NCBI GenBank assembly: GCA_947446645.1
Contig: CANFHA010000006.1
Coordinates: 186,001-250,000, forward strand
DNA length: 64,000 nucleotides
Reading direction: 5' to 3'
From: Chitinophagaceae bacterium
GTDB lineage: Bacteria > Bacteroidota > Bacteroidia > Chitinophagales > Chitinophagaceae
Shown here piece by piece: positions 1-8,995 of the stretch; position 1 is the stretch's first letter; each line of letters starts with the position of its first letter. The translations under genes and the position numbers were made by a program. Under the pieces are notes generated by a model. It was not told the DNA's origin, did not search any database, and was given only the letters and a program-made list of their open reading frames with translations.

Positions 1-1
1 C

Positions 2-535
2 GCATTGCATATCCCTTTCCACCTTTCTACCGGCATGGCTTTCCACTTTTTCTTTATGTGGTTCTTCTTTCTCAATGGGCTGCTGTATGTGCTGTACACT
101 ATTTTCTCCGGCGAGTGGAAATACCTTTTGCCCAACAGGCATTCGTTTAAAGAAGCATGGCTGGTAGTGTTGCATGATCTTCATATACGCAAAACAGCGC
201 CGCCGCAAGACAAATACAATGCGGCGCAGCGCATTGCGTACACCTCCATTGTAGTTATGGGCATGGGCTCTGTTATCACTGGTGTTGCTATTTATAAACC
301 GATACAATTCCAATGGCTGTGCACATTGTGCGGCGGCTACGAAGCAGCGCGTATTGAGCACTTTATTCTTACCCTTGGCTATGCAGTGTTTTTCCTTGTT
401 CATATAGTGCAGGTAATGATCGCCGGCTGGAACAATTTTCAGGCCATGGTTACCGGATTTGAAGTAGAAAAATATAACGAGCCGGAAACAATACCAGAGC
501 CGCAACCGGACACAATTGAAACGCCCAAAGCATGA
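2..535 (+). CDS. Cytochrome b/b6-type membrane subunit (5' partial)
   Basis: This is the C-terminal part of a haem-b membrane protein that likely passes electrons to or from the periplasmic molybdoenzyme encoded next. The reading frame is open to the window edge, so the true start lies upstream. About four hydrophobic segments are visible. Histidines inside or beside them (the HIPFH stretch at the left end, EHFIL and LVHIVQ near the right end) are candidates for haem ligands, as in cytochrome b561/NarI-like subunits. The last 30 residues are a polar Pro/Glu-rich tail. The stop overlaps the next start (ATGA at 532-535), so the two genes are translationally coupled. The family call is by pattern; the exact electron donor is unknown. 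Confidence 0.75.
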   Translation, partial: ALHIPFHLSTGMAFHFFFMWFFFLNGLLYVLYTIFSGEWKYLLPNRHSFKEAWLVVLHDLHIRKTAPPQDKYNAAQRIAYTSIVVMGMGSVITGVAIYKPIQFQWLCTLCGGYEAARIEHFILTLGYAVFFLVHIVQVMIAGWNNFQAMVTGFEVEKYNEPETIPEPQPDTIETPKA

Positions 536-1308
536 CACCTCCACCAAAGAATAAGAAAGCCGCAAAAACACCCACCGTGGAGCAGCAGATCAGGCGCCGC
601 ACACTCAGTTCGTTTTCTGTATTTTTCTTTAGTCTTACTATCGGAGGGTTACTGTTTTACAAGCTTTACAACCAACCTCAATCTGCAGACAATGTGCAAC
701 CGGTACTGAGGAAAGGCCTTAATGCAAACGAAAGAATATTCAGTCGTCTCTTCTCACAAAAAAGGAATGCCAGATCGTTTAAGAAAAAAGATGCGGTAGC
801 GCACGTTCGTGTGAACGGAGGTGTTGGCATGGACGGCACACTCGATACCGCGACCTGGCGCCTGAGGATTGCGCGAAAACCCGGAGATACATTGCAGCTC
901 ACACTCAGCGAATTAATGGCACTACCCAAAACTGAAGTTGTGTTCGACTTTAAATGCGTGGAAGGCTGGAGCCAGGTTACCTGGTGGGGTGGCGTACGTT
1001 TCAGCGATTTCATGGCAAAGTACGGTCTCACGCCGCAGATGGCCGCCAGATATGTAGGCATGGAAACGCCTGACGGCGATTATTATGTAGGCAACGACAT
1101 GCCCAGCATGCTGCAGCCCCAGACATTACTGTGCTATGAAATGAATGGAAAGCCCCTTCCTCAGGATCAGGGTGCTCCTCTCCGCCTTATAATCCCTGTA
1201 AAGTACGGCATCAAACACCTTAAACGTATTGGTGTCATATTCTTCAGCAGCGAACGGCCCAAAGACTATTGGGCTGAGCAAGGCTACGATTATTATGCGG
1301 GCCTATGA
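532..1308 (+). CDS. Molybdopterin-dependent oxidoreductase (YedY/SUOX fold), membrane-anchored
   Basis: A 258-residue protein with one N-terminal membrane anchor (about residues 27-45) and a periplasmic sulfite-oxidase-fold domain. The FDFKCVEGWS motif carries Cys142, the expected thiolate ligand of the molybdenum, and WWGGVRF plus the YVGMETPDGDYY region follow as in YedY/MsrP-like enzymes. It starts four bases inside the cytochrome b gene, which fits a two-component respiratory or repair oxidoreductase. Substrate is not shown by sequence; MsrP repairs methionine sulfoxide, but Bacteroidota homologues may differ. The 3' end overlaps convergent ispF by six bases. Confidence 0.8.
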   Translation: MTPPPKNKKAAKTPTVEQQIRRRTLSSFSVFFFSLTIGGLLFYKLYNQPQSADNVQPVLRKGLNANERIFSRLFSQKRNARSFKKKDAVAHVRVNGGVGMDGTLDTATWRLRIARKPGDTLQLTLSELMALPKTEVVFDFKCVEGWSQVTWWGGVRFSDFMAKYGLTPQMAARYVGMETPDGDYYVGNDMPSMLQPQTLLCYEMNGKPLPQDQGAPLRLIIPVKYGIKHLKRIGVIFFSSERPKDYWAEQGYDYYAGL

Positions 1309-1782
1309 TGCTTTTTGCAGCAACACATTTGCAGTGGCCACAATCCCCTCCTCCCTGCCTATAAAGCTAAGCTGCTCGGTAGTAGTTGCTTTGATAGAAA
1401 TATCATCTACCGGGATATTGAGTATACCTGCTATTGCAGCGCGCATATCATCCACATACTTCCTGATCTTCGGTGCCTGCAGTAGTATAGTGCTATCTAT
1501 ATTCACAAGTGTATACCCCTTCTCACCTACCAGTTGGTAAGTCTTCTGGAGTAATACTTTGCTGTCTATTCCTTTATACGCAGCATCCGTATCCGGAAAG
1601 TGCTGGCCAATATCGCCAAGGCTAACCGCCCCAAGCAATGCATCGCAAATGGCATGTAGCAGCACATCGGCATCCGAATGACCAAGCGCCCCCTTGCTAT
1701 GCGGTATAAGAATACCACCCAGCCAGAACTCACGGCCTTCCACCAACTTATGAAAATCTATTCCTTGTCCTATACGATACAT
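1303..1782 (-). CDS. ispF: 2-C-methyl-D-erythritol 2,4-cyclodiphosphate synthase
   Basis: IspF makes the cyclic diphosphate intermediate of the MEP isoprenoid pathway and works as a homotrimer in the cytosol. From the ATG at 1782 the protein is 159 residues, the usual family length. Metal ligands are visible as Asp9 and His11 (GIDFH) and His43 in the HSDADVLLH stretch, and GDIGQHFPDTD follows. An in-frame TTG nine bases upstream is less likely as start because family members begin at MYRIG. The gene stands alone and overlaps the convergent oxidoreductase gene by six bases. Upstream lies a small CCCC/GGGG palindrome at 1793-1804. Confidence 0.95.
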   Translation of the reverse strand: MYRIGQGIDFHKLVEGREFWLGGILIPHSKGALGHSDADVLLHAICDALLGAVSLGDIGQHFPDTDAAYKGIDSKVLLQKTYQLVGEKGYTLVNIDSTILLQAPKIRKYVDDMRAAIAGILNIPVDDISIKATTTEQLSFIGREEGIVATANVLLQKAS

Positions 1783-1792
1783 AAATTCCAAA

Positions 1793-1804
1793 CCCCTAAA
1801 GGGG
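1793..1804. repeat. CCCCTAAAGGGG mini-palindrome
   Basis: Four C, a TAAA spacer and four G form a small inverted repeat nine bases upstream of the ispF start. The short motif resembles dispersed intergenic palindromes of Bacteroidota genomes. No clear T-tract on either side, so a terminator is not supported. Confidence 0.35.
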
Positions 1805-1926
1805 CTTTCCCATGTTTTGTGAACTTATACTAATGTGCCTTTTGCAATTTCGGTTTGGTTGATGAAAAACATTTTAGCTAAATCCTATCTCTCAAGATCA
1901 GGGAAATGGACTCGCCAATTGTCTGC

Positions 1927-3597
1927 CTAGTCATTAGGCGCAAGTGGTATAACAATCTGGTTTTTCTTCGCAGTCTCAATCGCAATATCATACCCTGCAT
2001 CGGCATGGCGTATCACACCCATTGCCGGATCATTAAACAGCACACGCTTCAGCCTTTCTTCTGCATCCTGCGTGCCATCCGCCACTATCACCATACCCGC
2101 ATGCAGTGAGTAACCCATGCCCACACCACCACCATGATGGAAAGACACCCAGCTGGCACCGCCCGCTGTGTTGATCAATGCATTAAGTATCGGCCAGTCA
2201 GATATAGCATCACTGCCGTCCTTCATAGCTTCTGTTTCGCGGTTAGGCGATGCCACTGATCCTGTATCCAGGTGATCGCGGCCTATTACTATCGGTGCTT
2301 TTACTTTGCCTGTTCTTACCAGCTCATTAAACAGCAGTCCTGCCTTCTCACGCTCGCCCATACCCAGCCAGCATATGCGCGCAGGCAATCCCTGGAAGGC
2401 TATGCGCTCCCTTGCCATGTGCAACCAGCGGTGTAGTCCCTTATTGTCCGGGAACAACTCCATCAAGGCTTTATCAGTGGTATATATATCTTCAGGGTCG
2501 CCGCTCAGCGCCACCCAACGGAAAGGACCTTTACCTTCACAAAACAGCGGCCTTATATAAGCCGGCACAAAACCCGGGAAATCAAATGCATTCTTTATAC
2601 CACGTTTATCATGCGCCTGCCCGCGCAGGTTGTTGCCATAATCAAATGTTATAGTGCCGCGCCGCTTCAGTTCCAGCATCTGGCCCACGTGGCGCGCCAT
2701 AGTATCCAGCGACCTGCTCATATATTCTTCAGGGTTGGCAGTGCGCAGGGTATTAGCCTCTGCCACACTCAGCCCCTCAGGGAAATAACCAATCAGCTCA
2801 TCGTGTGCCGATGTCTGATCCGTCAGTGTATCTGGTGTTATGTTACGGTCTATCAGCCGCTGCAGCAGGTCTACCACATTGCAGCACACTCCTATTGATA
2901 TACGCTCACCCTTCGCCTTTGCATCCAGTGCCCAGTCTATGCTTTCATCTATGTCTGAGGTCCACTTATCCAGGTATCTCGTCTCTATACGTTTCTTTAT
3001 ACGCCACTCTTCCATTTCTGCAGCCAGGCACACGCCTTCATTCATAGTTATGGCCAGTGGTTGAGCGCCACCCATACCACCTAGCCCTGCAGTTACATTA
3101 AGTGTTCCTTTCAGCGACCCACCAAAATGTATATCCGCCAAAGACAGGTAAGTTTCATAAGTACCCTGCACTATACCTTGCGACCCTATATATATCCAGC
3201 TGCCTGCAGTCATCTGCCCATACATCATTAGCCCCTTAGCCTCCAATTCACGAAAATGCTCCCACGTAGCCCAGCGACCCACAAGATTTGAGTTGGCTAT
3301 GAGCACACGCGGTGCGTTCTTGTGCGAGCGCAACACACCTACTGGCTTCCCGCTTTGCACCATCAGTGTCTCATCCTCTTCCAGATTTACGAGGCATTCC
3401 AGTATCTTATCAAAGCTTTCCCAGTTGCGTGCAGCCTTACCAATACCACCATATACTACCAGGTCCTCCGGCCTTTCCGCCACTTCCGGATCCAGGTTAT
3501 TCTGTATCATACGGTAGGCGGCTTCTGCTACCCAGTTCTTACAGGTAAGTTTGTTACCGTGCGGCGCGCGTACTATGCGAGATGTTGTTGAGGACAT
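1927..3597 (-). CDS. hutU: Urocanate hydratase
   Basis: HutU converts urocanate to 4-imidazolone-5-propionate, the second step of histidine degradation, with tightly bound NAD+ acting as an electrophile. The 556-residue length fits the family. Visible signatures are the glycine-rich [10 protein letters not shown] stretch followed by [10 protein letters not shown] in the NAD-binding core, and [10 protein letters not shown] with the conserved cysteine near residue 408. Its ATG overlaps the stop of the upstream nuclease gene by one base (TAATG), so it may be read from the purC-nuclease transcript. hutH and hutI are not in the window; ftcD lies about 8 kb away on the same strand. Confidence 0.97.
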   Translation of the reverse strand: MSSTTSRIVRAPHGNKLTCKNWVAEAAYRMIQNNLDPEVAERPEDLVVYGGIGKAARNWESFDKILECLVNLEEDETLMVQSGKPVGVLRSHKNAPRVLIANSNLVGRWATWEHFRELEAKGLMMYGQMTAGSWIYIGSQGIVQGTYETYLSLADIHFGGSLKGTLNVTAGLGGMGGAQPLAITMNEGVCLAAEMEEWRIKKRIETRYLDKWTSDIDESIDWALDAKAKGERISIGVCCNVVDLLQRLIDRNITPDTLTDQTSAHDELIGYFPEGLSVAEANTLRTANPEEYMSRSLDTMARHVGQMLELKRRGTITFDYGNNLRGQAHDKRGIKNAFDFPGFVPAYIRPLFCEGKGPFRWVALSGDPEDIYTTDKALMELFPDNKGLHRWLHMARERIAFQGLPARICWLGMGEREKAGLLFNELVRTGKVKAPIVIGRDHLDTGSVASPNRETEAMKDGSDAISDWPILNALINTAGGASWVSFHHGGGVGMGYSLHAGMVIVADGTQDAEERLKRVLFNDPAMGVIRHADAGYDIAIETAKKNQIVIPLAPND

Positions 3598-4895
3598 TAT
3601 TTTGCTTTTTTATTTACTTTCTTTAAAACAGGCTTTACTTTTTTGGGTGTCTTCCTGGCTGGGCTTTTTAAAACCTTTTCAGGTTCTTTTTTCTCACTGA
3701 GATCATCCTTTTGTTCCAGTTGCTCTGATAATTCATGAAGCTTATTAGCCAATACTTTTTTATTGATCAGTTTGGTTTCATAGTCAGCTATCATAGTTGG
3801 CGATACATTCCTTGCCATGGCATACTTCACTACCTCGTTATCCTTTTCCTTACAAAGCAATATCCCAATGCTGGGATTTTCATTAGGACGCTTTACATCA
3901 CGATCAAGCGCTTCAAGATAGAAATTCAATTTACCAAGAAACTCAGGTTGAAATTCTTCCACTTTCAATTCAAATAGCACAAGACATTGCAGGTCGCGAT
4001 GGTAAAAAAGCAGATCAGAATGGTAATCTTTTTTACCAACCTGTAGCCGGAATTGCGCTCCCATATAAGCAAAACCCTTTCCTATCTCCAAAATGAATTT
4101 CTGCAGGTTTTTAGTAAGCGCCTCCTCAAGGTCATTCTCCGAATGCTTTTCCGGCAGGTCTAGGAAATCAAAAATATACGGGTCTTTAAAGATATTCTGT
4201 AACGTCTGATTACTTGCAGATGGCGCAGAAAATCTGTTGTTACCTATCATGGTCCGTTCAAAGGAAGCCGTTTGAATTTGTCTTCTTAATTCCCTCATGC
4301 TCCACTTTTCCTTTATCGACATCATGAGGTAAAACATTTTTTCTTCCGCGCTTTTCCCGGTAGATAATATCTCCAAATGGCTTGCCCATGATATTTGCGT
4401 CAATAGTGCAGAAACAAATTGCTCGCTATTATTTTCACTATCGTCTAAAAGTGTCGGCACTGCCGACACTTTTGTAAGAACTGCATTTTTCTTCTTTTTT
4501 AATTGTGTCGCTGATGGCGACACAATTTCATTTTTCTTCTTCTTTTTCAAAAGTGTCGGCACTGCCGACACTTTTGGATTTTGCAGTTCCATCCATAACT
4601 TCACACACTCCGAATCAAACTTATAAGTCTCATAAAATTGCTTCATCCGGTAAAGCCCGCGGCGGTTAAAAGCCCTAAGTCCGGGAATTTTAACCTCAAT
4701 AAATGCAGCCAGTTCATCAACAGTATTTTCACCCCATACACCTTCTGCAACTTTAACCGAAACAATATTGCCGACGTTAAAATACAGTAATACTAATTCA
4801 GCATTTACTTTGCTGAATGACCTGCTTTTTGCTTCATTAATAAGCCGGAGAATATTCTCAAATTCTGATTTATTCCCGCGGGTTAGTTTACCCAT
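3597..4895 (-). CDS. PDDEXK nuclease family protein (DUF1016/YhcG)
   Basis: A 432-residue protein with an N-terminal DUF1016 helical domain (about 1-200, including the [13 protein letters not shown] stretch) and a C-terminal PDDEXK-like nuclease domain (about 240-385; the catalytic core is suggested by DLLFYHRDL and LVLFELK). A Lys-rich tail follows. The gene lies between purC and hutU and its stop overlaps the hutU start by one base. Between the halves, residues about 107-149 hold KVSAVPTLL twice and IVSPSATQL once with poly-Lys linkers. At DNA level these are three inverted repeats, described separately. YhcG-type nucleases are widespread and variable in presence; their role is not settled, with DNA processing or defence being guesses. 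Confidence 0.85.
   Translation of the reverse strand: MGKLTRGNKSEFENILRLINEAKSRSFSKVNAELVLLYFNVGNIVSVKVAEGVWGENTVDELAAFIEVKIPGLRAFNRRGLYRMKQFYETYKFDSECVKLWMELQNPKVSAVPTLLKKKKKNEIVSPSATQLKKKKNAVLTKVSAVPTLLDDSENNSEQFVSALLTQISWASHLEILSTGKSAEEKMFYLMMSIKEKWSMRELRRQIQTASFERTMIGNNRFSAPSASNQTLQNIFKDPYIFDFLDLPEKHSENDLEEALTKNLQKFILEIGKGFAYMGAQFRLQVGKKDYHSDLLFYHRDLQCLVLFELKVEEFQPEFLGKLNFYLEALDRDVKRPNENPSIGILLCKEKDNEVVKYAMARNVSPTMIADYETKLINKKVLANKLHELSEQLEQKDDLSEKKEPEKVLKSPARKTPKKVKPVLKKVNKKAK
4447..4473. repeat. In-frame palindrome A in the DUF1016 gene
   Basis: Perfect inverted repeat: arm AAAAGTGTCGGCA (4447-4459), one-base centre, and its exact complement (4461-4473). On the coding strand it encodes KVSAVPTLL. 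Confidence 0.9.
4501..4527. repeat. In-frame palindrome B in the DUF1016 gene
   Basis: Inverted repeat with 11-base arms AATTGTGTCGC (4501-4511) and GCGACACAATT (4517-4527) around a five-base loop. Same total length (27 bp) as copies A and C but different arms. It encodes IVSPSATQL on the coding strand. Confidence 0.9.
4549..4575. repeat. In-frame palindrome C in the DUF1016 gene
   Basis: Identical to palindrome A (4447-4473) over all 27 bases. The three copies are separated by T/C-rich stretches that encode poly-Lys on the minus strand. Confidence 0.9.
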
Positions 4896-4951
4896 ATTAA
4901 TGTATTTTAGTCAGCTGCTGCCTGTACATCAATTTCAACTTCCCCAAAATA

Positions 4952-5908
4952 TCATTCCGCCTCCACTTTCTTTATTGCCTCTATCAGTTTCCTTTCCTCT
5001 TCCGCATGGTTCACATCATGCTTCATGAAAGTTTTTCCTGTTACCACTTCGTACAGTTCTATATAACGCTCAGATATGGAGCCAATTACCTCTTCGGTCA
5101 TTTCTGGCACCTGCTGACCTTCCTGGCCCTGGAAGCCATTTTCCATAAGCCACTCACGCACAAACTCTTTCGACAACTGGCGCTGCTGCTCTCCCTTTTT
5201 CTGGCGCTCCTCATACCCATCTATGTAAAAATACCTTGACGAATCCGGCGTATGGATCTCATCGATCAGGTATATGATATCACCTATTCTGCCAAATTCA
5301 TACTTAGTATCCACCAGTATCAGCCCGCGCGATTTTGCCATTTCCCTTCCACGCTCAAACAATGCAAGCGTGTACTTCTCCAGCTGTTCGTATTCGTCCT
5401 TAGAAACAAGACCGGAGCTAATGATCTCTTCACGCGAAATATCTTCATCATGCCCTTCGTGAGCTTTAGTAGTCGGCGTTATTATGGGCTTCGGGAAGAA
5501 ATCATTTTCCTTCATACCATCCGGCATGGTCATTCCACACAGTTCGCGCTTGCCGGTTTTATACGTGCGCCATGCATGGCCGGTGAGGTTGCCCCTCACT
5601 ACCATTTCTACCGGGTAGGTTTCACATTTATATCCTATGGTTGCATTAGGCAATGGCACGCTTATCATCCAGTTTGGCACTATATCTTTTGTCGCTTCAA
5701 GGAACTGGGCCGCTATCTGGTTGAGCACCTGACCTTTGTATGGAATAGGGCGTGGTAACACTACATCAAATGCTGAAATACGGTCGCTCACCATCATTAC
5801 CATAAACTTATCGTTGATGGTATACACATCGCGAACCTTTCCTTTGTAAAAATTTGTCTGGCCGGGTAATTGCATATCTGCTATTTTCAGGTTAAAAATC
5901 TGACTCAA
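4952..5908 (-). CDS. purC: Phosphoribosylaminoimidazole-succinocarboxamide synthase
   Basis: PurC joins CAIR and aspartate with ATP to make SAICAR in de novo purine synthesis. The 318-residue protein shows [27 protein letters not shown] and VDTKYEFG, all hallmarks of the family; it is of the longer type found in Bacteroidota and yeast. The frame begins with TTG at 5908 with no upstream ATG before the promoter; an internal ATG (residue 12, position 5875) would still retain the PGQT..YKGKVRD core. A TATCTTTG -7 element at 5927-5920 sits only 12 bases from the TTG. First gene of a leftward set with the nuclease and hutU. Confidence 0.95.
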   Translation of the reverse strand: MSQIFNLKIADMQLPGQTNFYKGKVRDVYTINDKFMVMMVSDRISAFDVVLPRPIPYKGQVLNQIAAQFLEATKDIVPNWMISVPLPNATIGYKCETYPVEMVVRGNLTGHAWRTYKTGKRELCGMTMPDGMKENDFFPKPIITPTTKAHEGHDEDISREEIISSGLVSKDEYEQLEKYTLALFERGREMAKSRGLILVDTKYEFGRIGDIIYLIDEIHTPDSSRYFYIDGYEERQKKGEQQRQLSKEFVREWLMENGFQGQEGQQVPEMTEEVIGSISERYIELYEVVTGKTFMKHDVNHAEEERKLIEAIKKVEAE

Positions 5909-5919
5909 TAAATGGGTGG

Positions 5920-5927
5920 CAAAGATA
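5920..5927 (-). promoter_or_regulatory. Bacteroidota -7 promoter element for purC
   Basis: TATCTTTG on the minus strand matches TAnnTTTG exactly. The purC TTG lies about 12 bases downstream, so the leader would be very short. Confidence 0.55.
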
Positions 5928-6061
5928 AGAGATTGAAATAATAGGAAAACGTTATTGAGCGGTTTATTAGCTCATAATTTTATATATTGAATAGTTTACT
6001 AGCCCAGCAGGCATGCACACGCGTGATTTTATGGCTCGATTTTACTTCCTATCTTGCGATC

Positions 6062-6745
6062 ATGCATGTAAACGTTGTAGATGCAGCAGTGAAGGGAATA
6101 CTGGTTGGCCTGTTTATGGCTATATCGGTAGGCCCCACTTTATTTGCCGTTATTAAGTACAGCCTCAACTACAGCTATAAAGCCGGCCTGGCTTTCATAT
6201 TAGGAGTTTCCATAAGCGATATTCTATTTGTTACCGTCTCAAACCTCGCCGCATCCTGGCTGGAAACGCTCAGACCTTACGAACGGCACATTGCTTTCGG
6301 TGGATCTGTGGCCCTTATGGCTATGGGTGTGCACGGCCTTATCCGCAAGCTTAAACCTCAGCGGCCATCATCAACCCCACTGGCTGTCTCCGGTGGACAG
6401 TATATGCAAATATGGCTCAGTGGCTTTCTTGTGAACACACTCAATCCCGGCGCGCTGGTCACATGGCTGGGAGCCGTTACCCTCATTGCTAACACTTCCG
6501 GGTTTTACCGGTTTGTGCTGTTCGGCGTAGCATTAGTCATTATTCTTACAGTCGATTTTTCAAAAGTGTTCCTGGCAGACCGTATAAAGCGTTTACTGAC
6601 CATCCGTCGCATCATTTACGTGCAGCGATTTTCCGCTGTTTGCCTCTTGCTTATCGGTTTAAGCCTGTTTGTCAGCACCGCATTCGGCCTGCAGTTCAGC
6701 AAGAACAAGGAAAAAGGCGGCATTGACAAAATACTGTCTAAATAA
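6062..6745 (+). CDS. LysE family translocator
   Basis: A membrane protein of about 227 residues with roughly six hydrophobic helices. The N-terminal GILVGLFMAISVGPTLFAVIK segment carries the glycine/proline pattern of the LysE/RhtB exporter family, which exports amino acids or small metabolites across the inner membrane. The frame is open upstream to a TTG at 5987, but the ATG at 6062 places the first helix correctly. It stands alone between divergent purC and the PurF-like gene. The substrate cannot be read from sequence. Confidence 0.85.
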   Translation: MHVNVVDAAVKGILVGLFMAISVGPTLFAVIKYSLNYSYKAGLAFILGVSISDILFVTVSNLAASWLETLRPYERHIAFGGSVALMAMGVHGLIRKLKPQRPSSTPLAVSGGQYMQIWLSGFLVNTLNPGALVTWLGAVTLIANTSGFYRFVLFGVALVIILTVDFSKVFLADRIKRLLTIRRIIYVQRFSAVCLLLIGLSLFVSTAFGLQFSKNKEKGGIDKILSK

Positions 6746-6784
6746 CCTGGATTTGCTTCAAGTTGGGCCCAGTAACCCTTGATC

Positions 6785-6822
6785 CATTTTCACATTTTCA
6801 AATTTTCAAATTTGCACATTAA
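6785..6822. repeat. 8-bp period array, AAATTTTC family
   Basis: Units CACATTTT, CAAATTTT, CAAATTTG and CACATTAA follow each other with an exact 8-bp period directly upstream of the next promoter and start codon. A relative occurs at 38803-38842. Confidence 0.7.
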
Positions 6823-6825
6823 CCG

Positions 6826-6833
6826 TACCTTTG
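6826..6833 (+). promoter_or_regulatory. Bacteroidota -7 promoter element, near-leaderless
   Basis: TACCTTTG matches TAnnTTTG. The start codon at 6841 is only seven bases after its last G, so the mRNA would be leaderless or almost so. Confidence 0.6.
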
Positions 6834-6840
6834 CACCCTC

Positions 6841-8688
6841 ATGTCCGACGCACTCAAGCACGAATGTGGCCTTGCATACATAAGGCTTCTCAAACCACTC
6901 TCTTACTACCACGTCAAATACGGCACTGCATTTTACGCGCTGAACAAATTGTACCTGCTCATGGAAAAGCAGCACAATCGCGGCCAGGATGGAGCCGGTA
7001 TAGCCACTGTAAAGCTGAATATTGAGCCCGGCCACCAGTTTATGCACCGTTTGCGGGTAAGTGGGTCACAAGCCATTTCCCAGATCTTCCAGAACATTAA
7101 TTCGGAAGTCTCTGAGATGGAGAAAATGTACCCGGAGATACTGCAGCATCCCGGTCTTATGAAGGGATACATGCGGTTTGTAGGGGAAGTGATGCTGGGG
7201 CACCTCCGCTACGGCACACAGGGCAAGAACAATGTGGAGTTTTGCCACCCGTTTTTGAAGCCGCATATCAACCCTACCCGCAATCTTACTATGGCCGGCA
7301 ATTTTAACCTCGTGAACACGGACGAGCTGTTTGCCATGCTGAGCCAGCACCCCACGGGCACCATGCGCGAAAGCGATCTCGGCGCTATGATAGAGACCAT
7401 ACACTACTACCTGTGCATGGCCGATGACACTAACCCATCCAATCTTAATATAGAAGGCATACTGAAACAGGCTACTACACACTTCGATGGGGGTTATGTT
7501 TTCAGCGGCCTTATAGGCAATGGTGATAGCTTTGTAATGCGCGATCCTAATGGAATTCGTCCTTGCTATTATTACCAGAATGACGAAATAGTAGTGGCTG
7601 CATCTGAGCGTGCGGCTATTATGACCGCGTTCAACGTAACCCAGGCCGAGGTGAAGAAACTGGAGCCGGGTCGTGCGATCATTGTTTCTGCAAACGGTGA
7701 ATATTCCAATGTAGAAATACTCGCACCACGCGAGCATACGGCTTGCAGCTTTGAGCGCATCTACTTTAGCCGCGGCAGCGACCCTGATATCTATCGCGAA
7801 CGTATGGAACTGGGCCGCAACCTGGCCGCAACCGTATTAAAAGCACTTGACTATCACCTGAAGAATACTATTGTCTCTTTTATTCCTAATACTGCGGAGA
7901 TCGCATTTTATGGTCTCATAAAGGGGCTGGAAGACTACCTGCAGGAAATAAAGATCCAGCGCATACTCTCCCGCCGCGATTCAATGTCGGAAGAAGAAAT
8001 GCGTGAGCTCATAGCGCGCCGTGTTCGCATTGAGAAAATAGCTATAAAGGATGTGAAAATGCGCACCTTCATTACAGAAGATGCCTCGCGCAATGAAATG
8101 GTGCAGCACGTATACGATATTACCTATGGCACTATTAATAAAGGTGTAGATACCCTTGTGATCATTGACGATTCTATAGTAAGAGGCACTACACTGCGCG
8201 AGAGTATCATTAAAATGGTGGACCGACTGAGGCCTAAGCGGATTATTGTAGTTTCATCTGCCCCACAGATACGCTATCCCGACTGTTACGGTATAGATAT
8301 GAGCCGCATGGGCGATTTCATAGCTTTCCAGGCCGCAGTTGGTTTACTTGCTGACAATGGACAGGAAGAAAAACTAAAAGAAATCTATGACCGTTGCAAA
8401 GAAGCCGAATCACAAAATAAGCTTCACGAGCAAAACTTCGTTAAGGGCGTTTATGAATCCTTCAGTGCGGAGGAAATAAGTAAAAAGATAGCCACCATGC
8501 TGCGCCATAAAGATGTAACAGCAGAGGTAGATGTTATCTACCAATCGCTGGAAGGACTGCATGCAGCATGCCCTCATAACCAGGGCGACTGGTACTTCAC
8601 CGGCAACTACCCCACCCCGGGCGGCAATAAAGTGGCCAACCGCGCGTTTATGAACTATATGGAGAAACAGGAAGGAAGAGGATATTAA
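6841..8688 (+). CDS. PurF-like amidophosphoribosyltransferase, long form
   Basis: A 615-residue protein with an N-terminal class II glutamine amidotransferase domain and a C-terminal phosphoribosyltransferase domain. The first step of purine synthesis, PRPP + glutamine to phosphoribosylamine, is the family reaction. The nucleophile should be Cys9 in HECGLA, so eight residues must be removed to expose it, as with the propeptide of Bacillus PurF. RGQDGAGI, GHLRYGT and RDPNGIRP mark the glutaminase half. VIIDDSIVRGTT (about 440-451) is the PRPP-binding loop. It is about 110 residues longer than ordinary PurF, with an insert (about 370-425) rich in charged residues before the PRPP loop. A standard PurF may exist elsewhere; this could be a paralogue with a shifted role. 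Confidence 0.85.
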   Translation: MSDALKHECGLAYIRLLKPLSYYHVKYGTAFYALNKLYLLMEKQHNRGQDGAGIATVKLNIEPGHQFMHRLRVSGSQAISQIFQNINSEVSEMEKMYPEILQHPGLMKGYMRFVGEVMLGHLRYGTQGKNNVEFCHPFLKPHINPTRNLTMAGNFNLVNTDELFAMLSQHPTGTMRESDLGAMIETIHYYLCMADDTNPSNLNIEGILKQATTHFDGGYVFSGLIGNGDSFVMRDPNGIRPCYYYQNDEIVVAASERAAIMTAFNVTQAEVKKLEPGRAIIVSANGEYSNVEILAPREHTACSFERIYFSRGSDPDIYRERMELGRNLAATVLKALDYHLKNTIVSFIPNTAEIAFYGLIKGLEDYLQEIKIQRILSRRDSMSEEEMRELIARRVRIEKIAIKDVKMRTFITEDASRNEMVQHVYDITYGTINKGVDTLVIIDDSIVRGTTLRESIIKMVDRLRPKRIIVVSSAPQIRYPDCYGIDMSRMGDFIAFQAAVGLLADNGQEEKLKEIYDRCKEAESQNKLHEQNFVKGVYESFSAEEISKKIATMLRHKDVTAEVDVIYQSLEGLHAACPHNQGDWYFTGNYPTPGGNKVANRAFMNYMEKQEGRGY

Positions 8689-8995
8689 CTTACTGCCGTT
8701 CCAGTCTCCACTTAAAAAATATACGCCGCTGATAATGCGGCAACAACAACGAAGTCGGTGAACCACACCGGCTTCGCGATTTTTAAACCTGATAAGAGAC
8801 TTATTCAATCCCATTTACCCAACAGTGCCTTGACCTGATCAGGCACCGGCCTTTTCATTCATTGCCGCATGAGAACATCAATATAAATGGCTTACGATAA
8901 TAATTAAAGTACAATAAATAAAATCCTATACCGTTAATTCAAAGCAAGGAAAATCCCGAATCAGGCAAAAACCTTATTTTTACCCTTCTCTATTC
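8689..8995. other. 307-bp intergenic region
   Basis: Holds the terminator at 8750-8784 and a weaker GTGCCT/AGGCAC inverted repeat (8825-8846). The remainder is A/T-rich with no open frame worth calling. Confidence 0.6.
8750..8784 (+). terminator. Rho-independent terminator after the PurF-like gene
   Basis: Stem CGAAGTCGGTG (8750-8760), loop AACCA, and CACCGGCTTCG (8766-8776) with one G-T wobble, followed by CGATTTTT. Confidence 0.8.
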
